Below, in pieces: positions 25,407 to 34,428 of a DNA stretch of 64,000 bases. Position 1 is the first letter of the stretch. Each line of letters starts with the position of its first letter. The position numbers and the translations under genes were made by a program. The notes under the pieces are model-generated. The model was given only the letters and a program-made list of their open reading frames with translations. It was not told the origin of the DNA and made no database searches. Where the stretch lies: assembly GCF_002093115.1 (NCBI RefSeq), contig NZ_NAAD01000015.1, forward strand, positions 42,771 through 106,770. Reading direction: 5' to 3'. The DNA comes from Geothermobacter hydrogeniphilus. Lineage in GTDB: Bacteria > Desulfobacterota > Desulfuromonadia > Desulfuromonadales > Geothermobacteraceae.

Positions 25407-28313
25407 ATGTCAAGAAAACTGATCGCATTCTTAGCGGCAACATTGGTGATCGCGCCCCTCTGGGGCTGCGGCAGCAACCGTGACTCCGGCGGCGGTGGAA
25501 GCACCGTGCAGACTCCCAACCAGGTCATCGCGACAGCATCCTTCGTCGGCTCGACCCGGTGTCTTTCCTGTCACAACGACAAGTCCAACTGGGGGCACAC
25601 CCTGCACAAGGCGGTGCTGCGGGCACCGGGTTCCTTCTCCCCGGCTCAGGCCAAGACGGAAAGTTTTTATGCCGGAACCATCAATGCCGGTCTGACCGCC
25701 CTGATCGGCGGCCAGGTTATCTATTTTGATTATGACGGGGCGAGTTGGACAGCGAATACCGCATCCGGTCCCAATACCAAGTACCAGACCCGTATTTTCG
25801 AGCCCGCGGATAGCACCAACCCGGTTCCGGGACAATACACGTTCCAGATCACGGACGGGACAACCACCAGAAACTATAAAGTCCTCCTGACCTACGGCGG
25901 TGAGGCCAACTACAAGCAGCGTTATGTTGTGACCGGCATCGGTGCCAGCAAGCATATTTCGCCGATCCAGTACAATGACAAGGGGACCGGGGCCGATCAG
26001 TGGGTTGCCTATCACGCTGAACGCTGGTTCAATACCACCACCAACAGCCTGGCCGAACCGCCGGCCGAGGAGTCCTTCGACGGCAACTGTGCCGGATGCC
26101 ATTTCACCGGCTATCAACTGGCCAAGAACGGTGCCGGTGAAGAGATCGCCGACGCGGTGGACGATATCAACGGCGCCCTCGATTTCGACGGCGACGGCAG
26201 CATGGATGAGATCAACGTCGGTTGCGAGGCCTGTCACGGCGCCGGCAGCGTTCACGCGGAAACCCAGAATCCCGCCTACATCATCAATCCGGCCGACCTG
26301 ACTCCCGTTGAGGCCAACATGGTCTGCGGCCAGTGCCACATCCGCGGCAAGTCAATCGACAAATTCACCGAGTTCGCCGAGGCCACCGCCACCGCTCCGG
26401 TGCAGGCCCCGTTCCCGGCCAAGCTTGACGCTGACGGAAACCTGATGAAATTCCGTCCCGGGCTGGATGATCTGTCGACCTTCTACAGCTTTGACAGCGG
26501 TGACGGCTCAGGTGCCGGAAGCTTTACCAGCCAGTACTGGGGTGGAGAGCCCTCCAGCGGTGATTTCCAGGCGTCGGTCAAGCATCATCAGCAATATATC
26601 GATATTCTGCAGGGGCCCCATTCTCCGACCGGTTCCGATCCCGATGTGCCCCGTTGTTACACCTGTCATGATATGCACAACAATTCCGATCCCGGCGCTC
26701 ACCAGGTCGTGACCAATCGCGTGGATGACGGCGTCAAGATGACGACCGCCAATGACAATGACACCCTCTGTCTCTCCTGTCATGCCGGGATGCCGGGGCC
26801 CTTTGTCAATCTGACCAAGGAAGATGTCGCCAACATGACCCCCAACGGTGCCTTCAACGATCAGATGGATGCGGTCAAGAAGGCGGTGACCGACCATACC
26901 CAGCATTACTATGATCCGACCAAGGTCGACGGTACCAGTGGCGGTGTCAGTCGCTGCTCCAAGTGCCATATGCCGAAAACCGCCAAGTCGGCGCTCAAGT
27001 ATGATATCCACGCGCACACCTTCGAGGTGATCGAGCCGGCGGCTTCCAAATCGACCTCGCCTTCGGCGGGTGTCCCCAACGGCTGCACCAGCTGTCACAC
27101 CGCGGCCGACGATGCGGCCCTCGATGCCCTGCAGGCCGAGTTTGACGAGAAATTCCCGAAAGGGACCGACGGCCATCTCGATGAAACCCTGCGCGACCCC
27201 AACCTCGAGTACATCGGCTGGGCGGCGACCGGCCACGCCAACTACGCCGATGACCCGTTCAACCACTGGAACGCCGACGGGTCCATTCCGACCAGCTGCG
27301 CCAAGTGTCACAGCAAGGTCGGCTTCCGGGACTGGGCCCTGGACGGCACCGTTGACGCCGCCGCGCCGATCGGCCAGGTTCTTTCCTGCGGCACCTGCCA
27401 CGTTAACGGCCAGGACCCCGAAATGGGCAACGGCAACCTGGGCAGTACCGATATGCTCTATGACGACCTGGCAACCTACACCGCTCTGGCCAATGTCGTT
27501 TTCCCGAGCGGGGCGGCCCTGACGCTGAACAATGACAGCAATATGTGCATGGCCTGCCACACGGGCCGCAAGTCGAAGGCTGACGTGGACGCTTATGTTC
27601 CCGGAAGCAATTTCGGCAGCGTCAACCCGCATTACCTGGCCGCCGCCGCGGTGATGTTCGGCACCGATGCCCAGGGTGGTTATGAATATGCCGCCAAGAC
27701 CTATGCCGGGCAGAATGACTTCTCGGCGGTTCCGGGTGACGATATGACCGCCTTCGACACTTGTACCGAATGTCACATGAGCGGCAACGGCAAGTCGACC
27801 CATCAACTGGTCAAGCCGGCGATCAACGATTGTCTCCCCTGCCATGCTGATGATCCGTCACAGCCGGCCTATCCGAATGTCGACGCCACCAATTTCAAGT
27901 TCAGCGGCATCCGCAACCCGGCCAACACCACCGACTACAACGGCAACGGCAATACGACCGAGTCTCTCAAGGATGAGATTCGCGCCCTCGAAGCCGACCT
28001 GCTGACCGACATCATGACCTACGCCGCCAACCCGGCCGGTCTGAACGCGCCGGTGGTCTACGATGATGCCACCTATCCCTACTGGTTCAACGATACCAAC
28101 GGCAATGGCGTGGTTGATCCGGGGGAAAATATTTACCCCAACGCCTACACGGCCTTCGACACCACGATGATCCGTGCGGCTTACAACTACACCTTCAGCG
28201 TCAAGGAACCGCACGGCTATATCCACCATCCGGACTACATCGCCCAGTTGCTGATCGACTCGATGGAAGATCTGGGCACGGATATCGTCGCCCGTGGTTA
28301 TGTTCGCCCGTAG
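25407..28313 (+). CDS. outer-membrane lipoprotein cytochrome c, 13 haems
   Basis: A 968-residue exported cytochrome. The lipobox-like signal ends PLWGC, with Cys about 21 as lipidation site, then a GGGGS-rich linker. Thirteen CxxCH motifs are spread through the chain, from CLSCH near residue 52 to CLPCH near 813. The roughly 140 C-terminal residues have none. EF-hand-like loops DFDGDGSMDE and DTNGNGVVDPGE may bind calcium. As third gene of the cluster it is the probable cell-surface terminal of the conduit, analogous to OmcB (12 haems), though size and haem count differ. A strong terminator ends the operon. Confidence 0.88.
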   Translation: MSRKLIAFLAATLVIAPLWGCGSNRDSGGGGSTVQTPNQVIATASFVGSTRCLSCHNDKSNWGHTLHKAVLRAPGSFSPAQAKTESFYAGTINAGLTALIGGQVIYFDYDGASWTANTASGPNTKYQTRIFEPADSTNPVPGQYTFQITDGTTTRNYKVLLTYGGEANYKQRYVVTGIGASKHISPIQYNDKGTGADQWVAYHAERWFNTTTNSLAEPPAEESFDGNCAGCHFTGYQLAKNGAGEEIADAVDDINGALDFDGDGSMDEINVGCEACHGAGSVHAETQNPAYIINPADLTPVEANMVCGQCHIRGKSIDKFTEFAEATATAPVQAPFPAKLDADGNLMKFRPGLDDLSTFYSFDSGDGSGAGSFTSQYWGGEPSSGDFQASVKHHQQYIDILQGPHSPTGSDPDVPRCYTCHDMHNNSDPGAHQVVTNRVDDGVKMTTANDNDTLCLSCHAGMPGPFVNLTKEDVANMTPNGAFNDQMDAVKKAVTDHTQHYYDPTKVDGTSGGVSRCSKCHMPKTAKSALKYDIHAHTFEVIEPAASKSTSPSAGVPNGCTSCHTAADDAALDALQAEFDEKFPKGTDGHLDETLRDPNLEYIGWAATGHANYADDPFNHWNADGSIPTSCAKCHSKVGFRDWALDGTVDAAAPIGQVLSCGTCHVNGQDPEMGNGNLGSTDMLYDDLATYTALANVVFPSGAALTLNNDSNMCMACHTGRKSKADVDAYVPGSNFGSVNPHYLAAAAVMFGTDAQGGYEYAAKTYAGQNDFSAVPGDDMTAFDTCTECHMSGNGKSTHQLVKPAINDCLPCHADDPSQPAYPNVDATNFKFSGIRNPANTTDYNGNGNTTESLKDEIRALEADLLTDIMTYAANPAGLNAPVVYDDATYPYWFNDTNGNGVVDPGENIYPNAYTAFDTTMIRAAYNYTFSVKEPHGYIHHPDYIAQLLIDSMEDLGTDIVARGYVRP

Positions 28314-28340
28314 TTTGATCTTCGGGTGAAGGGTCAAATG

Positions 28341-28379
28341 AAAAGGGCCGCTGCGGTGATCGCAGCGGCCCTTTTTTTT
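28341..28379. terminator. bidirectional intrinsic terminator
   Basis: A 15-bp stem (AAAAGGGCCGCTGCG pairing with CGCAGCGGCCCTTTT) with a GTGAT loop, and U runs on both strands. It serves the cytochrome operon on plus and speA on minus. Confidence 0.92.
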
Positions 28380-28397
28380 CGCGTTGCGCGGTTTGTT

Positions 28398-30293
28398 TCA
28401 GGTCTCGAAATAGCTGTAACCGTCGAGTCCGGCGTTGAAACAGGCGAGGATCTCCTGTCGTTGCGGCAGGTTGATGCGGTTCTCGCGGACCGCCTGCTCG
28501 GCAGTGGCCCGGAACCGGGCTTTGAGTTCGCGGGCGTCGTACTGGACATAGCCGAGCAGGTCGGCAACGCTGTCGCCCCGGTCTTCGCGGGTGATGACGA
28601 AGCCGCCGTCCGCTTCGATCCGGACGCTGGCGATGTCAGTGTCGCCGAACAGGTTGTGCAGGTCGCCGAGGGTTTCCTGGTAGGCGCCGACCAGGAAGGT
28701 GGCGAGCACGTAGTCCTCGCCCGGAGCGAGTTCATGCAGCGCCAGGGTGGCGCGGGTGCCCCGGTCGGCGATGAAGCGGCTGATGCGGCCGTCGCTGTCG
28801 CAGGTGATGTCGGCGATGACCGCATGGCATTGCGGTTTTTCGGCGAGACGCCGAATCGGCGCCACCGGGAAGAGCTGGCCGATCGCCCAGTGATCCGGCA
28901 GGGACTGGAAAACACTCAGATTGCCGTAGTAGATGGCGGCCAGATCCTCGCGCAGGGTCTGCAGGTCGGCGGGGAGCTGCTGCCCGGGAGATTGGCGCAG
29001 CAGGCGCCGACCGGCGGCCAGCAGCAGTTCCTGGGCCAGGGCGCGATCGCGCAGGGAGAGCTGTCCGGCGGTGAAAAGCTCATGCAGCCGGTCGCGGCAG
29101 GCGACGATCTCCCGGTAATTCTGCTGAGGCGTCTCGGCTCCGATTCGTTCCAGCCGGGACGCCATTTTCCGCAGCAGGGGATGGGCCTCGGGCCCGGGGA
29201 TGAGACCTTCCGCGGCGGGGTCGAAACGGGTGACGTCGAAGATGTTGAACAGCAGCAGGGAGTAGTAGGCGACCGTTTCCCGGCCCGATTCGGTGATGAT
29301 GGTCGGCGGCCGATCCGGGTCGGTCAGGTTTGTCATCACCGTTTCCACCAGCGCCGCGGCATAGCCTGCCAGGCTGTAGTCGCGGGACTGGCTGTCGCTG
29401 GAGCCGGTGCCGAGGTAGTCGACCGCCAGTCCGCCGCCGAAATCGATCATCTCCATCGCCGCCCCCTCGTTCATCAGCTCCTGGTAAAAGCGGCAGGCCT
29501 CTGCCGCCGCCGAGCGGATGTCGTCGAGTTGCGGGATCTGCGAGCCGAGGTGGCAGTGCAGCAGGCGCAGGGTGTTGAGCATCTCCGCTTCCCGCAGCCG
29601 GTCGACAACCTCGACCAGTTGGCTGATGGAGAGGCCGAAGATGCTGCGCTCGCCGCTGGTCAGGTTCCAGTGACCGCCGACGGTGGTGGAGAGCTTGACC
29701 CGTACGCCGAGTCGCGGTTCGACGCCGAGCGCGCGGCTACGCGCGAGGATGACCGGCAGCTCCGCCGGGGTCTCGATGACGAAGATACACTGGAAACCGA
29801 GCTGACGGGCGCGCAGGCCGAGGTCGATGAATTCCCGGTCTTTGTAGCCGTTGCAGATGATCAGGCTGCCGTCGGCCGGAAGACTGGCGAGGGCGATCAT
29901 CAGCTCCGCCTTGCTGCCGGCTTCCAGGCCGTGCCGGTAGGGGGCGCCGAAGCGGGTGATCTCCTCGATGACCTGGCGCTGCTGGTTGACCTTGATCGGG
30001 AAGACCCCCCGGTAGCTGCCGGGGTAATCGTGTTCGGCGATGGCGTTGCGGAAAGCCTCGTTGAGCCGCGTGATCTGGGCGTCGAGCAGGTTTTCAATCC
30101 GCAGCAGCAATGGCAGCCGCAGGTCACGCTGTCGGACGCCGTCGAGGATCTCGGCCAGCGCCACCTGGATGCTGCCGTCGGCAGTCGGAACCCGGACCGT
30201 CAACTCGCCCCGGGCGGAGACATCGAAATAGCCGTTGCCCCAGCGGCGGATACCGTAGAGTTCGGCGGAATCGTCAGTGGTCCAGTCGGTCAT
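28398..30293 (-). CDS. speA: biosynthetic arginine decarboxylase
   Basis: A 631-residue PLP-dependent (alanine-racemase-fold) decarboxylase that makes agmatine from arginine for polyamine synthesis. Landmarks are GSYRGVFPIKVNQQRQVIEEI with the PLP lysine (FPIKVNQ), GLEAGSKAEL, LHCHLGSQI and FGGGLAVDY. The start ATG 30293 (MTDWTTDDSAELYGI) has GGAG 6 nt upstream; the longer upstream frame runs through a repeat. It faces the cytochrome operon and lies downstream of speE on the same strand. Confidence 0.94.
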   Translation of the reverse strand: MTDWTTDDSAELYGIRRWGNGYFDVSARGELTVRVPTADGSIQVALAEILDGVRQRDLRLPLLLRIENLLDAQITRLNEAFRNAIAEHDYPGSYRGVFPIKVNQQRQVIEEITRFGAPYRHGLEAGSKAELMIALASLPADGSLIICNGYKDREFIDLGLRARQLGFQCIFVIETPAELPVILARSRALGVEPRLGVRVKLSTTVGGHWNLTSGERSIFGLSISQLVEVVDRLREAEMLNTLRLLHCHLGSQIPQLDDIRSAAAEACRFYQELMNEGAAMEMIDFGGGLAVDYLGTGSSDSQSRDYSLAGYAAALVETVMTNLTDPDRPPTIITESGRETVAYYSLLLFNIFDVTRFDPAAEGLIPGPEAHPLLRKMASRLERIGAETPQQNYREIVACRDRLHELFTAGQLSLRDRALAQELLLAAGRRLLRQSPGQQLPADLQTLREDLAAIYYGNLSVFQSLPDHWAIGQLFPVAPIRRLAEKPQCHAVIADITCDSDGRISRFIADRGTRATLALHELAPGEDYVLATFLVGAYQETLGDLHNLFGDTDIASVRIEADGGFVITREDRGDSVADLLGYVQYDARELKARFRATAEQAVRENRINLPQRQEILACFNAGLDGYSYFET

Positions 30294-30324
30294 GGGTTGC
30301 TCCGGGGAAGGGTCATTGAATGGA

Positions 30325-30505
30325 TGCCACCAAGACACCAAGGACACCAAGAAGACCGTTTTACAGACAGAAGCTGGGCAGGAGAATAGGTGCAAACGTA
30401 TTTTTGCTTCTCGAGACCGGGAAGTGAGGAGCTTTGCGTGTTGTCATTCGTGGCTTCCTGGTGTCTTCCTTTGGTTTTCTTGGCGCTCTTGGCGTCTTGG
30501 CGGCG
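30325..30505. repeat. CACCAAGACACCAAG-type palindromic repeat
   Basis: The left arm has three imperfect tandem copies of CACCAAGA(C). The right arm has the complementary TCTTGGCG/TCTTGGTG units ending CTTGGCGGCG. About 100 bp separate them. It lies between speE and speA; a divergent relative frames 31377-31513. Confidence 0.6.
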
Positions 30506-30511
30506 CAAATT

Positions 30512-31357
30512 TCAGTCTGCGATATTCTCCCGCGCGAAAGTCGGCAGCATGAAGGCGCCGAGGTGCAGGTCTTCGTTGTAGTATTTGGTGTGGAAATCCC
30601 GTTTCGCCGCCCGTTCACGGTCGAAATCCCGCACCGGATGGTATTTCTTGCTGGCGAAGGCGAAGCTCCACAGTCCCGACGGATAGGTGGGGATGAAGGC
30701 CTGGTACATTTCGACGATCGGGAAGACGGCGCGCAGGTTGCGGAACATGTCCCGTTGAATCTGCGCATGATAGAAGGGTGATTCGCTCTGCGCCACCATG
30801 ATACCGTCCTCTTTGAGCGCTCCGAACACCAGCCGGTAGAAATCCTCTTCGAACAGGCCGACCGCCGGACCGATCGGGTCGGTGGAATCGACCAGGATGA
30901 CATCAAAGGCATTCTGGTGTTCGCGGATGTAGGCGAGACCGTCGTCGATATGCAGCTTGACCTTCGGATGACTGCCGTCGATGGCGCCGGCCAGGGTCGG
31001 CAGATGCTCCACCGACTTGCGCACCACCAGCCCGTCGATTTCACAGAGTGTGGCCAGTTCGACCTCGGGATGGCGGACGATTTCGCGGATGCTGCCGCCG
31101 TCGCCGCCGCCGATCACCAGCACCTGCTTCGGGGCGGGATGAACGAACAGCGCCGGGTGGGCGATCATGTCGTGGTAGACGAACTCGTCCCGCTCGGTAC
31201 ACATCACCAGTCCGTCGAGCAGCATCATGCGGCCGTATTCGGGGGTGTCGACGATGTCGAGCTGCTGAAATTCGCTTTTGCCGGAAAAGAGGGTTCTGGT
31301 CACCCGCAGGGTGATGCCGACGTTCTTGCTGTGTTTCTCGGTGTACCACATGTCCAT
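30512..31357 (-). CDS. speE: polyamine aminopropyltransferase (spermidine synthase)
   Basis: A 281-residue enzyme that adds an aminopropyl group from decarboxylated SAM to putrescine. Motifs: MDMWYTEKHSKNVGI, YGRMMLLDGLVMCTERDEFVYHDM, VLVIGGGDGG (dcSAM binding), DVILVDSTDPIGPA with the catalytic Asp, and GLWSFAFASKKYHP. It is in the same orientation as speA, 218 bp away across a repeat, so the two may form a polyamine unit. No SAM decarboxylase gene is in view. Confidence 0.94.
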   Translation of the reverse strand: MDMWYTEKHSKNVGITLRVTRTLFSGKSEFQQLDIVDTPEYGRMMLLDGLVMCTERDEFVYHDMIAHPALFVHPAPKQVLVIGGGDGGSIREIVRHPEVELATLCEIDGLVVRKSVEHLPTLAGAIDGSHPKVKLHIDDGLAYIREHQNAFDVILVDSTDPIGPAVGLFEEDFYRLVFGALKEDGIMVAQSESPFYHAQIQRDMFRNLRAVFPIVEMYQAFIPTYPSGLWSFAFASKKYHPVRDFDRERAAKRDFHTKYYNEDLHLGAFMLPTFARENIAD

Positions 31358-31376
31358 GGAGTTGCTCCTGGAAAGA

Positions 31377-31513
31377 ATGCCGCCAAGATGCCAAAAATCA
31401 TTCCAGCGGAGAGCCGCTGAGAAGCAGAGATGGAGAGAAAAACCTTTTCTTCGTGCCTCTCCCTCTCTGCTTCTCCACGTTAGGATGTTGACTCTCCTGG
31501 CGTCCTGGCGGCG
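31377..31513. repeat. nested palindromic repeat (two families, one inside the other)
   Basis: Outer arms GCCGCCAAGATGCCA / TGGCGTCCTGGCGGC belong to the CCAAGA repeat family. Inside them, GAGAAGCAGAGATGGAGAG / CTCTCCCTCTCTGCTTCTC belong to the CGCAGAG family also found at 6519-6620. The nesting suggests one element inserted into the other. Confidence 0.6.
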
Positions 31514-31586
31514 AAACGATTTTGCCTTGCCTTATAGCGTTCGCTCCCCCGGGTGTCAACGGGATTCGCTCCTTGCGCAACTTTCC

Positions 31587-31615
31587 TTGACAATTCCGGC
31601 GGTTGCCGATTTACT
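31587..31615 (+). promoter_or_regulatory. sigma-70 promoter of proC
   Basis: A consensus -35 TTGACA, a 17-nt spacer and -10 TTTACT, ending 32 bp before the proC start. It would give a short leader containing the ribosome site GGGAGAG. Confidence 0.65.
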
Positions 31616-31647
31616 GACGACATTTACTTGCAGCGGGAGAGAACTTC

Positions 31648-32460
31648 ATGACCAAGGACAAAAAGATCGGCTTCATCGGCGGCGGCAACATGGCCGAGGC
31701 GTTCATCAAGGGCCTGCTTGATGCCGGCGCCAAGAAGAAAAATATCACTTTTTATGAGCCGTTTGCCAGTCGGCGTGAACATCTTGAAGAGAGTTACGGG
31801 GTCAGCAGCGCCGCCGGGAATCTCGACCTGGTTCGGGACAACGACATCGTGGTGCTGGCGATCAAGCCGCAGATCGTGCGTGAAGTTCTTGCGGACCTGG
31901 AAGGTGCTTTCGGCCGGGACACCCTGTTGATCTCAATCCTCGCCGGGGTTCATACCCACACCCTGGAGAACCTGCTCGGCGGCGCGCCGCGGGTGGTGCG
32001 GGCGATGCCGAATACCCCGGCCCTGGTCGGGGCCGGAGCCGCCGCGGTCTGTGCCGGTGAATATTCCGAAGCGGGAGATCTCGATCTGGCCTGTGAACTG
32101 TTTCGCGCCGTCGGCACGGTGGTGCAGGTCAGCGAGAGCCAGCTCGATGCCGTCACCGGCCTCTCCGGTTCGGGACCGGCCTTTGTCTATACCTTTATCG
32201 AGGCCCTGGCGGCCGGTGGGGTGCAGGAAGGCCTGCGGCTCGATGTCGCTCAGGAACTGGCCGTGCAGACGGTGTACGGTGCCGCCAAGCTGGTCAAGGA
32301 GAGCGGCGAACATCCGGCGCTGCTGCGGGAAAAAGTCTGTTCTCCCGGCGGAACCACCATCGCCGCGGTGCGGGTGCTTGAGGAACGCAGTCTGCGGGCC
32401 AGTCTGATGGACGCGGTCGGGGTGGCGACCCGCCGGTCGAAGGAGTTGGGGCAGGCCTGA
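31648..32460 (+). CDS. proC: pyrroline-5-carboxylate reductase
   Basis: A 270-residue enzyme for the last step of proline synthesis, reducing P5C with NAD(P)H. N-terminal Rossmann motif GFIGGGNMAEAFIKG, then VVLAIKPQIV, RAMPNTPALVGAGA, the signature LSGSGPAFVYTFIEALAAGGVQEGL in two overlapping parts, and SPGGTTIAAVRVLEE near the end. It lies close to the proline-degrading genes 2 kb downstream but has its own promoter. Confidence 0.95.
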   Translation: MTKDKKIGFIGGGNMAEAFIKGLLDAGAKKKNITFYEPFASRREHLEESYGVSSAAGNLDLVRDNDIVVLAIKPQIVREVLADLEGAFGRDTLLISILAGVHTHTLENLLGGAPRVVRAMPNTPALVGAGAAAVCAGEYSEAGDLDLACELFRAVGTVVQVSESQLDAVTGLSGSGPAFVYTFIEALAAGGVQEGLRLDVAQELAVQTVYGAAKLVKESGEHPALLREKVCSPGGTTIAAVRVLEERSLRASLMDAVGVATRRSKELGQA

Positions 32461-32469
32461 TGCCGTTGT

Positions 32470-32766
32470 TCAGCGCCTCGGAAAGCCCTTCTTGTTCCCG
32501 GGGTACTCCAGTGTGACGCAGTTTTCCGAACTCCAGTATTCGGTATCGGTGATGCGCGGCACCTCGATAATGCGGCCCGGAACCATTCGGTGGTTGTGAT
32601 CCTGTTGCTGTTGCAGGGAAATGCGGACCCGTTTCGGTTTCACGGCGGTGATACGCCCGCGCCCGTGATGTACTCCCTGCGCGTCGATCCAGTTGACCGC
32701 TACGGTTTTGCCGACTTGCAGCTTTTCATTTTCTTCGACCAATGCCTGGATCGGATCTGGTCCCAT
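32470..32766 (-). CDS. hypothetical protein, 98 residues
   Basis: Not recognised. It appears to be a small beta-rich soluble protein (VGKTVAVNWIDAQGVHHGRGRITAVKPKRVRISLQ), perhaps an SH3- or PilZ-like barrel, with a charged C-terminus. AAGGGG lies about 10 nt upstream of the ATG. It is convergent with proC (9 bp gap) and divergent from the sigma-54 activator gene. Coding is credible from codon use and ribosome site; function unknown. Confidence 0.6.
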   Translation of the reverse strand: MGPDPIQALVEENEKLQVGKTVAVNWIDAQGVHHGRGRITAVKPKRVRISLQQQQDHNHRMVPGRIIEVPRITDTEYWSSENCVTLEYPGNKKGFPRR

Positions 32767-32911
32767 TGCTTGTCGCCCCTTTCGTTCTGCCGGTTCCGGT
32801 TTCAGTCCAGATCCGCTCAGAAACGTGTCGTTTCAATTTGCATGTCTGTTCAACGGTTGCAACCGCTTCTTCCCTGTTTCGACATCCGTGGAAGAAAAAT
32901 TCAATACAAAA

Positions 32912-32940
32912 TTGAATAAAGCTATTCATTATTGTATAGT
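32912..32940 (+). promoter_or_regulatory. sigma-70 promoter with overlapping palindrome (activator 1)
   Basis: -35 TTGAAT, 17-nt spacer, -10 TATAGT. The palindrome TGAATA-AAGC-TATTCA at 32913-32928 covers the -35 and spacer. Its half-sites recur, in the opposite order, in TTATTCA-N4-TGAATAA at 34411-34428. A protein bound here would block polymerase; autorepression by the activator is the simplest inference. Confidence 0.6.
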
Positions 32941-32981
32941 TCGTGTTTATCTGGTTGCTGCCCGGTTTGGAGAGGTCGTCT

Positions 32982-34424
32982 ATGGTTGACAGCAATATGG
33001 AACGCACGCGTTCAAAGCGGCGGTTGCAGGAGATTGTCAGTGAACTCGACGCGATCATTGACTCCTCGTCCGACGGCCTGTGGATCTGCGATGCCGAGGC
33101 GCGGGTGATCCGCATCAACCCGGCTTCGGAGCGGATCAACAATATCACCGCGGATGAAGTGGTCGGGCGCCGGATGCAGGAGCTGCTGGAACAGGGCTTC
33201 GTCGACCGTTCGGCGGCTCTTGAAGCCCTGCAGGAGCGCCGGGTGGTCAGCCTGCTGCAGACCAACCACAACGGCCGCAAGCTGATATCGACCGGCACTC
33301 CGGTTTTCGATGACCGGGGGGAGCTGATTCGGGTGGTGGTCAGTGAACGCGACATCACCGAGACTGAACAGCTGCAGCGCCAGCTTGAGGACCAGCAGGC
33401 AATGGGAGACGGTTACCGCGAGCAGATGCTGCAGATGCAGCAGTTCGAGCTGCGCAACCAGCCGTTGATCGCCAAGTCTCCCTGTTTTGTCAAGACCCTG
33501 CGCCAGGCGCTGAAGGTCGCCCGGGCCGATTCCTCGGTGCTGATCTCCGGTGAATCGGGAGTCGGCAAGGGGTTGATCGCCGACCTCATCCACCAGCATT
33601 CGAGTCGTGCCGAGAAGCCCCTGATCAAGCTCAATTGCGGGGCCATTCCCGAAACCCTGATCGAATCGGAGCTGTTCGGCTACGAGAAGGGAGCCTTCAC
33701 CGGCGCCAGCAGCAGCGGCAAGGCGGGTCATTTCGAACTGGCGCATGGCGGCATTCTGTTTCTCGACGAGATCGCCGAGTTGCCCCTTGCCTCCCAGGTG
33801 AAGCTGCTGCGTTTTCTTGAAGACGGCCGCATCACCCGCCTCGGCGGCACCCGCCCGCTGCACGCCGATGTGCGCATCCTTGCCGCCACGCACCGCAATC
33901 TCGAGCAGATGGTTGACGAGGGGCGTTTTCGTTTCGATCTTTTCTATCGGCTCAACGTCATTCCCCTGCGCGTCCCTTCCCTGCGCGAGCGCGGCGACTG
34001 CATCCTGCCGCTGGTGCGTCACTACCTCGACCATTTCGGCACCCGGTTCGGCATTCACAAGCGACTGACCGCCGCCGCTCTGGATCGGCTGCAGACCTAT
34101 GACTACCCCGGCAATGTGCGGGAACTGATGAACATCTGCGAGCGGCTGGTGGTGATGACTGAGTCCGATCTGATCGATCTTCCGGACCTGCCGGCGGTGC
34201 TGCAGGAACGCGGACCGCTTCCCGACCAGGGTGACTTCGTCTGGCCGGCGCAGATGAGTCTCGACCAGATTGTGCAGAGTACCGAGCGTGAGGTGCTGGC
34301 CCTGGCCGCCCGCCGTTATCGCAGCCAGGTGAAGATTGCCGCGGCGCTGAACGTCAGTCAGCCGACCGTGGCCCGCAAGTTGAAAAGATGCGGATTGCCC
34401 TCATCCGGCCTTATTCAGAATTGA
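32982..34424 (+). CDS. PAS-AAA+ sigma-54-dependent activator (proline block, paralogue 1)
   Basis: A 480-residue enhancer-binding protein. PAS sensor about residues 12-130 (SSDGLWICDAEARVIRINPASERINN), AAA+ domain about 160-395 with Walker A GESGVGKG, the sigma-54 contact loop GAFTGA and GGILFLDEIAEL, then a TyrR-like HTH (KIAAALNVSQPTVARKLKR). There is no receiver domain, so it is probably controlled by a small ligand or redox signal on the PAS. ATG 32982 has GGAGAGG 6 nt upstream. It precedes pruA-putB, whose upstream region has a sigma-54 promoter, and is about half identical by eye to the activator at 42665-44077. Confidence 0.92.
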   Translation: MVDSNMERTRSKRRLQEIVSELDAIIDSSSDGLWICDAEARVIRINPASERINNITADEVVGRRMQELLEQGFVDRSAALEALQERRVVSLLQTNHNGRKLISTGTPVFDDRGELIRVVVSERDITETEQLQRQLEDQQAMGDGYREQMLQMQQFELRNQPLIAKSPCFVKTLRQALKVARADSSVLISGESGVGKGLIADLIHQHSSRAEKPLIKLNCGAIPETLIESELFGYEKGAFTGASSSGKAGHFELAHGGILFLDEIAELPLASQVKLLRFLEDGRITRLGGTRPLHADVRILAATHRNLEQMVDEGRFRFDLFYRLNVIPLRVPSLRERGDCILPLVRHYLDHFGTRFGIHKRLTAAALDRLQTYDYPGNVRELMNICERLVVMTESDLIDLPDLPAVLQERGPLPDQGDFVWPAQMSLDQIVQSTEREVLALAARRYRSQVKIAAALNVSQPTVARKLKRCGLPSSGLIQN

Positions 34425-34428
34425 ATAA
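34411..34428. promoter_or_regulatory. candidate activator-binding palindrome upstream of pruA
   Basis: A perfect 7-bp inverted repeat TTATTCA-GAAT-TGAATAA spanning the stop codon of the activator gene, about 250 bp before the sigma-54 promoter of pruA. It shares half-sites with the palindrome on the activator's own promoter. Confidence 0.45.

Noticed and set aside
26508..27845. A 445-codon frame opposite the 13-haem cytochrome gene
   Set aside because: The plus-strand frame has a lipobox signal and 13 haem motifs; the antisense frame has no recognisable domain.
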